From: Rubrivivax sp.
GTDB lineage: Bacteria; Pseudomonadota; Gammaproteobacteria; Burkholderiales; Burkholderiaceae
Reading direction: 5' to 3'
Assembly: GCA_004211235.1 (NCBI GenBank)
Contig: SEEY01000093.1
Span: forward strand, 1-10,126
DNA: 10,126 nucleotides
Made by a program: the position numbers and the translations under genes. Shown in pieces: positions 7,079-10,126 of the stretch (the stretch's first letter is position 1; every line of letters starts with the position of its first letter). The notes under the pieces are model-generated. The model saw nothing but the letters and a program-made list of their open reading frames with translations. It did no database searches and was not told the DNA's origin.

Positions 7079-7290
7079 TGATCGGTGAGGTTGGCGCGCG
7101 CCGTGAGCGCGTCCTGCAGCGCTTCCATCGTGCCCAGAGCGATGAACAGCGGCGGGCTGGTGCCAGGCACCTGAACCAGCATGCCGGCCGCGCCCGCAGC
7201 GTCCAGGTGCGCCATCGCCGCGGCGATCAGCGCTTCCTTCGTCTCGGCACCGGGCGTCCAGGATGAGTCGGAGAAGTCGGGTTTGGTCAT
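7075..7290 (-). CDS. Small hypothetical protein, 71 aa
   Basis: I do not recognise this protein. The ATG at 7290 gives 71 residues: a polar N-terminal third (MTKPDFSDSSWTPGAETK), an Ala-rich helix (about 19-36), a hydrophobic segment with MLVQVPGTSPPLFIALG (37-53) and a closing helix EALQDALTARANL. The alternation of helix and strand suggests a small soluble alpha/beta domain, not a membrane protein. No strong SD precedes the ATG. The gene lies 29 bp after the next gene in the array and ends tail to tail with the + strand ligase, sharing a CTAG stop. Extending the frame further upstream only adds Arg/Pro-rich shadow sequence. Confidence 0.65.
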   Translation of the reverse strand: MTKPDFSDSSWTPGAETKEALIAAAMAHLDAAGAAGMLVQVPGTSPPLFIALGTMEALQDALTARANLTDH

Positions 7291-7319
7291 GCCCAGCAAG
7301 GGGCAAGAGGCGTTCCGGG

Positions 7320-7610
7320 TCAGCCATTCGGCCCTCCGTGCTGCGCGATGCCGAACTCTTCTTCGAGGCGCACGGCGCAGGCGGTGGCGGCCCTGTACTG
7401 GCCGCGGATGTAGGGAGGGTTCTTCTCCAGCGGGAAGGTCAGGCTGCCCTCGAGGCGGTTGGCCGCCTCGTCGCGGCAGAACTCGACGCATCGCGCGGCC
7501 ACGGCCAGCACCAGCGCCTGAAGTTCCGGCGCGAGATCAGCGCGGGCCAGCGGGCCGAACCCGGCTTCTGCGGCCAAGGCGTCAACGATGGCCTTGATGT
7601 CATTGCTCAT
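7320..7610 (-). CDS. Small hypothetical phage protein, 96 aa
   Basis: The product is not recognised. It is a 96-residue acidic, mostly helical protein that begins MSNDIKAIVDALAAEAGF and has a long helix at about 28-52 containing CVEFCRDEAANRLEG. An LEKNPPYIRGQYRAA segment follows, then a C-terminal helix (76-87). The two Cys residues (41 and 45) lie one helical turn apart. Small helical proteins like this are common in phage early regions. The ATG at 7610 starts nine bases after the stop of the upstream gene (7620), which supports membership of one transcript. The SD is weak, so reinitiation is likely. Confidence 0.7.
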   Translation of the reverse strand: MSNDIKAIVDALAAEAGFGPLARADLAPELQALVLAVAARCVEFCRDEAANRLEGSLTFPLEKNPPYIRGQYRAATACAVRLEEEFGIAQHGGPNG

Positions 7611-7619
7611 GGGCAGCTT

Positions 7620-7925
7620 TCAAGTATCGGAATGGATGCTGCGGCAGGGCTCGTTTGAGCGGCAGCCGTCTAGGCAGCGACGCCCGTCAGCGCATGCCTC
7701 GCGGTACGTGCCGTCCCATGCGGGCGCTGGGGCAGGCTGGCAGACGCAGCGGGACACCTCGACCGCCCAGTTGCCGCCGAACTTCGGCGTCAGCGTGCAG
7801 CCCTCGAAGACCCACTTGCCGAGCAGCTTGCCGGCCTCGGCGCGCGGGGTGCGCTCAAGGTCGATGACGCCTACGTCGCGGGCGCATTGGCAGGTGGCCA
7901 CATAGCCAACCGGGCGGCGCTTCAT
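7620..7925 (-). CDS. Cysteine-rich small protein, 101 aa
   Basis: This is an unrecognised 101-residue protein with nine Cys residues. CQC lies at 12-14, single Cys at 43, CVC at 60-62, then Cys at 78, 84, 88 and 94. The first half has beta-like segments (GYVATCQC, GVIDLER, KWVFEGCTL, WAVEVSRCVC) and contains the paired CxC motifs; the C-terminal part is a looser Cys-rich tail with ADGRRCLDGCRSNEPC. The CxC pairs could bind zinc, but no named fold is clear. The ATG at 7925 overlaps the stop of the upstream gene (7922-7924) as ATGA, which supports this start and suggests translational coupling. No signal peptide is seen, so a cytoplasmic metal-bound protein is more likely than a disulphide-bonded one. 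Confidence 0.7.
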   Translation of the reverse strand: MKRRPVGYVATCQCARDVGVIDLERTPRAEAGKLLGKWVFEGCTLTPKFGGNWAVEVSRCVCQPAPAPAWDGTYREACADGRRCLDGCRSNEPCRSIHSDT

Positions 7926-8128
7926 GAGGGATTTGCCGCAGGAAGCCGCTTCTGCAGCCGCTGCGCGAAACCGCGCGCATCGGTGTAGGCCGTGTCGCTG
8001 GATAGGCTGTTGTAGGCAAGAACCTTGGTCCACTCGCCTTCGAGCAGCTGCTCGACGATCACGTCGTCAACTTCCAGAGGGTTGCCGGCGCGTCGGACGC
8101 GCACTTGGTCGCCGTAGTTGGTAATCAT
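7922..8128 (-). CDS. Small hypothetical protein, 68 aa
   Basis: This unrecognised 68-residue protein begins MITNYGDQVRVRRAG and continues with EVDDVIVEQLLEGEWTKVLAYNSLS and a C-terminal basic helix ARGFAQRLQKRL. The strand-rich front with a helical end suggests a compact small domain. A good SD (GAGGA) lies five bases before the ATG at 8128, so the start is well supported. The stop overlaps the start of the next gene by four bases (ATGA), and the gene starts 15 bp after the stop of the zinc-ribbon-like gene. Tight packing of this kind is typical of a phage early operon. No function can be assigned. Confidence 0.7.
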   Translation of the reverse strand: MITNYGDQVRVRRAGNPLEVDDVIVEQLLEGEWTKVLAYNSLSSDTAYTDARGFAQRLQKRLPAANPS

Positions 8129-8143
8129 GGTGGTCCTCAGTTC

Positions 8144-8344
8144 TCAAGTACGGGATTTGCGGGGCAGAAGCAGGCGGCACTCGCGGCAAGTTGCATCCGG
8201 GTCGTAGGCAACGCACGCGGCGCAGCGCCACAGGAAGTTGCCGCTCGGCAGCTCGGTGATGTCCGTGCCTTCGGGCGGATGCTGCAAGCACGGCCAGCGC
8301 AGAGAGCCGTCGCCGCCGGGGCAGGTGCAAAGCATGGAAGTCAT
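8144..8344 (-). CDS. Zinc-ribbon-like small protein, 66 aa
   Basis: This 66-residue protein has two CxxC knuckles, Cys41/Cys44 (RCAAC) and Cys53/Cys56 (CREC), separated by eight residues (VAYDPDAT). This spacing fits a small treble-clef or zinc-ribbon finger. Three more Cys (6, 8 and 19) lie in the N-terminal part. The basic tail LLLPRKSRT could contact nucleic acid. The ATG at 8344 overlaps the stop of the upstream GNAT-like gene (8341-8343) as ATGA, so the two are probably coupled; a second Met at residue 4 is an alternative start. The metal-binding site is visible in the sequence, whereas any role in regulation or nucleic-acid binding is inferred. Confidence 0.72.
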   Translation of the reverse strand: MTSMLCTCPGGDGSLRWPCLQHPPEGTDITELPSGNFLWRCAACVAYDPDATCRECRLLLPRKSRT

Positions 8345-8811
8345 GGGAAAGCGATCTCCAGGATCAGCAACTTGCGGGTCTTCGTCTCGCCGCAGACCTT
8401 CCAGCCGGCCCGCTTGAAGCAGCATCCCGGGTTGGTGCTGCGCACGCGGCGGGCGTTGACGTAGGTGTAGTAGCGCTTCGCCGCTGGCCAGCGGATGCGC
8501 GCCACCTCGACAGCTGCGCGGATCAGTTCAGACGACAGCCCGGCGCCTTCGTTGCGGAAGATCGCCACGTTGATGTCGTCAAAGCCGGCGGTCGGGTCCT
8601 TGCTGCGGAAGCGGCGGAACACGATCAGGCCGCGCTCGCACGGGGTCAGCATCACCAGCTTCTCGCCTGGGCCAGCAATGCGCGGATCGCCCACGCAGCG
8701 CGGGTTGCGGCTGTAGTGCCGGTCGTACAACTCGGCGGCTGTGCGGTTGCCGTCCTTGACCTGCACCCAGGCGCCGCTGGCCAGCGGTTCGAGCAGTGAT
8801 GTCTGGATCAT
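8341..8811 (-). CDS. GNAT-fold/Mom-like phage protein
   Basis: This 156-residue protein belongs to a phage and prophage family I recognise by its C-terminal pattern: YTYVNARRV (115-123), STNPGCCFKRAGWKVCG (125-141) and KLLILE (147-152). The order is a DRHYSR motif near the N-terminus (30-35), a hydrophobic strand with LIVFRRFRS (62-70), an SSELIRAAVEVA helix (93-104), then a strand and AGW turn. This resembles the GNAT fold, and the HYS motif recalls Mu Mom-type proteins that modify adenine in phage DNA. Mom assignment is inference; the classical acetyl-CoA pyrophosphate loop is not obvious. It starts 12 bp after the Thg1-like gene stop and overlaps the next small gene by ATGA, so it lies in one compact operon. 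Confidence 0.65.
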   Translation of the reverse strand: MIQTSLLEPLASGAWVQVKDGNRTAAELYDRHYSRNPRCVGDPRIAGPGEKLVMLTPCERGLIVFRRFRSKDPTAGFDDINVAIFRNEGAGLSSELIRAAVEVARIRWPAAKRYYTYVNARRVRSTNPGCCFKRAGWKVCGETKTRKLLILEIAFP

Positions 8812-8823
8812 GGTGTGCGTTCT

Positions 8824-9630
8824 TCAAGGATGGGAAACGGGCCGGGCGCCGTCGAACACGACCGCCTCGCGGTTGCTGACCGAGCCGAAGGGCGGCATGT
8901 CCAACACGACGACGACAGACCGCTGGACGACAAGCGCGGGGTTCGTGCGCGCGAAGTGCTTGGGCGGCAGCGCGTCGATTTCTTCGGCCGTGAACGGCGC
9001 CGTGGTCTGCCGGCGCTGGACATAGGCGCCACGCTTGAACAGCGCCGGGTAGTCGTTCCAGTTGACGCCCTTGGCGTGCAGCATGTCGTGCTTGTCCCGG
9101 CCGTTGCGCCCCTGCAGCTCCCGGTGGCTGTAGTAGGCAGAGGCCGCCATCGTGATGCTGTTCTTGGTGGCGTCCCACTCGCGCCACAGGAAGCAGTTCG
9201 CCCCCTCGGTGCGGTTGGGCACAGACCAGACACGGGCGTCGAAGGTGGGCAGGCGGTCGGCGTACTGCGGCATGCGTTCCAGCACCAGCCGATAGAAGAT
9301 CAGCGTCGCCTGGGCCGCGAGCTGGCTGGTCATCTTCGCCACGCGGCCATCAAACCAGACCTGGCTTTGCATCGTCTCGCTGTGCCAGGCCAGCGTGATT
9401 TCGTCGCTCTGCGTGTAGCCCATGCAGGCGCCGGTGTGGCGCACCAGCTCGGCGGTCGTGTCCAGCATGCAGGCCGAGAACGTCGGGTCAAACGGGCGGT
9501 CCATGCCACGGGTGAACGAGTGGAAGGCCCGGCCGTCGATGCGAGCCAGGATGGGCAGCAGGGGCATGAGGCGCCGGCCGGCTTCTGCCGACTCGTACAG
9601 CTTCATGCGGTCGCCAAGGTCGTCATTCAT
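8824..9630 (-). CDS. Thg1-like tRNA(His) guanylyltransferase / 3'-5' polymerase
   Basis: This 268-residue protein is a Thg1-like protein. The family adds nucleotides in the 3'-5' direction to tRNA 5' ends: eukaryotic Thg1 adds G-1 to tRNA-His, and bacterial and archaeal relatives do template-directed 5'-end repair. Visible motifs are ARIDGRAFHSFTRG (29-42) with metal ligand Asp32, QSDEITL (74-80) with Asp76 and Glu77, PTFDARV (128-134), CFLWREWDATKNSI (146-159) and the bacterial-type GVNWNDYP (188-195). The eukaryotic HINNLYN motif is replaced by TKNSITM, as in bacterial members. An AGGA lies nine bases before the ATG at 9630. It is the second gene of the visible minus-strand array. Bacterial tRNA-His normally encodes G-1, so repair is likelier than canonical G-1 addition. 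Confidence 0.9.
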   Translation of the reverse strand: MNDDLGDRMKLYESAEAGRRLMPLLPILARIDGRAFHSFTRGMDRPFDPTFSACMLDTTAELVRHTGACMGYTQSDEITLAWHSETMQSQVWFDGRVAKMTSQLAAQATLIFYRLVLERMPQYADRLPTFDARVWSVPNRTEGANCFLWREWDATKNSITMAASAYYSHRELQGRNGRDKHDMLHAKGVNWNDYPALFKRGAYVQRRQTTAPFTAEEIDALPPKHFARTNPALVVQRSVVVVLDMPPFGSVSNREAVVFDGARPVSHP

Positions 9631-9658
9631 ATCGGTGGGTCCTGTGAGGGGATGGGAA

Positions 9659-10126
9659 TCAGGCTGCAGCCCAGAGGACGACGCCCGCGCTGCGGGCGAT
9701 GCCCACCAGCACGTCGCGGAATGGCAGCGGGGTCGCGTTGCGGATGCGCGTCTTGTCCTTGCCGCCCACCATGGCCACGACGCCGATGCGGCGGGCCTTG
9801 GCGTAGCCGTAGCGCTCGACCATCCACTCGGGCAGGCGCTGCTCGCCCTTGGCCCAATTCAGCTCGGGCAGTTCGGAGCGCTGCATGCCGCAGGCGATCA
9901 GCCACGTCGCCTTGCGGCTGGTGTGGCCGTAGTGCCCTTGCTCGACGTAGCAGACCCAGACGCCGTGCTCGCGGTCGAACTGCCAGCCGGCGCCCTGCTT
10001 GGGCTTCATGATCTTGAACGCGTCGAAAGCCTTGCTGTGCGCCGGGTGCTCCAGCACGCCGCCAAACCGCTTCAGCGCCTTGAAGGCGGCCTCGAAACAG
10101 CCGCCGTCATCGCCCAGCTTGAACTG
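9659..10126 (-). CDS. Phage protein with possible methyltransferase-like motif, 5' partial
   Basis: The frame is open to the end of the window, so the N-terminus lies outside; about 155 codons are visible, ending in TGA at 9659-9661. Reading begins QFKLGDDGGCFEAAFKALKR, then GGVLEHPAHSKAF, GAGW, a VEQGHYGHTSRKATWL block and LPELNWAKG. The EHP after a hydrophobic strand resembles the ENP/ENV element (motif VI) of C5-cytosine methyltransferase-like proteins, and the later GHTSRKATWL region recalls their target-recognition parts. This is my inference; the SAM-binding and catalytic motifs would be upstream, outside the window. A GTG at 10057 is an internal codon, not a good start, because the family-like DDGGCF block lies before it. 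The gene ends 28 bp before the Thg1-like gene. Confidence 0.6.
   Translation of the reverse strand, partial: QFKLGDDGGCFEAAFKALKRFGGVLEHPAHSKAFDAFKIMKPKQGAGWQFDREHGVWVCYVEQGHYGHTSRKATWLIACGMQRSELPELNWAKGEQRLPEWMVERYGYAKARRIGVVAMVGGKDKTRIRNATPLPFRDVLVGIARSAGVVLWAAA

Noticed and set aside
6386..7327. Minus-strand open frame of 313 codons opposite the ligase
   Set aside because: The + strand carries ligase motifs I to V in order; the minus frame has no family signature and no sensible start.
8815..10011. Long + strand open frame of 398 codons opposite the Thg1-like gene and its upstream neighbour
   Set aside because: It is a GC-driven antisense shadow. It has no recognisable motif, an Arg/Pro-rich end, and lies opposite a gene with clear Thg1 motifs.
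5051..10126. CRISPR array, insertion sequence ends or a second copy of the tRNA 3' end inside the element
   Set aside because: No regularly spaced repeats, transposase motifs or terminal inverted repeats were seen, and no repeat of the tRNA 3' end was found by eye.

Overview
The window reads as a high-GC betaproteobacterial chromosome, most likely order Burkholderiales. The evidence is the gene order hemC-hemD-hemX-hemY, the codon use, and start sites with -10-like boxes just upstream and no Shine-Dalgarno (SD). This placement is from recognition of families, not a database search.

Positions 1-4806 are host core genome, all on the + strand. First comes the 3' part of a DUF6445-like, 2-oxoglutarate/Fe(II)-oxygenase-like gene. 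A tight haem cluster follows. hemC (porphobilinogen deaminase) and hemD (uroporphyrinogen-III synthase) overlap by ATGA. They are followed by two inner-membrane proteins, HemX and HemY. HemC and HemD together make uroporphyrinogen III; HemX and HemY are membrane-anchored accessory proteins.

Positions 4807-5050 are the junction. They hold a consensus-like promoter, a tRNA-Arg(ACG) gene with encoded CCA, a strong intrinsic terminator and a 10-bp direct repeat. The tRNA 3' end is the likely attachment site.

From 5051 to the end of the window is an integrated element, probably a prophage. Nearest the tRNA is a tyrosine integrase, preceded by an AlpA/Xis-like HTH gene whose frame runs about 220 bp into the integrase gene. 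A compact minus-strand array then runs leftward from beyond the window: a partial protein with a possible methyltransferase-like motif, a Thg1-like tRNA(His) guanylyltransferase (3'-5' nucleotide polymerase family), a GNAT/Mom-like protein, and five small ORFs, two of them rich in cysteine. Set into this array on the + strand is a lone ATP-dependent ligase nucleotidyltransferase domain of 215 aa. Its start shares a CATG with the opposite strand and its stop shares a CTAG with the opposing gene.

The most interesting content is the Thg1-like polymerase and the minimal ligase together in one element, with a Mom-like protein nearby. A phage RNA-repair or counter-defence module is a testable idea but is not shown by the sequence. 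The right end of the element (attR, structural genes) lies outside the window.
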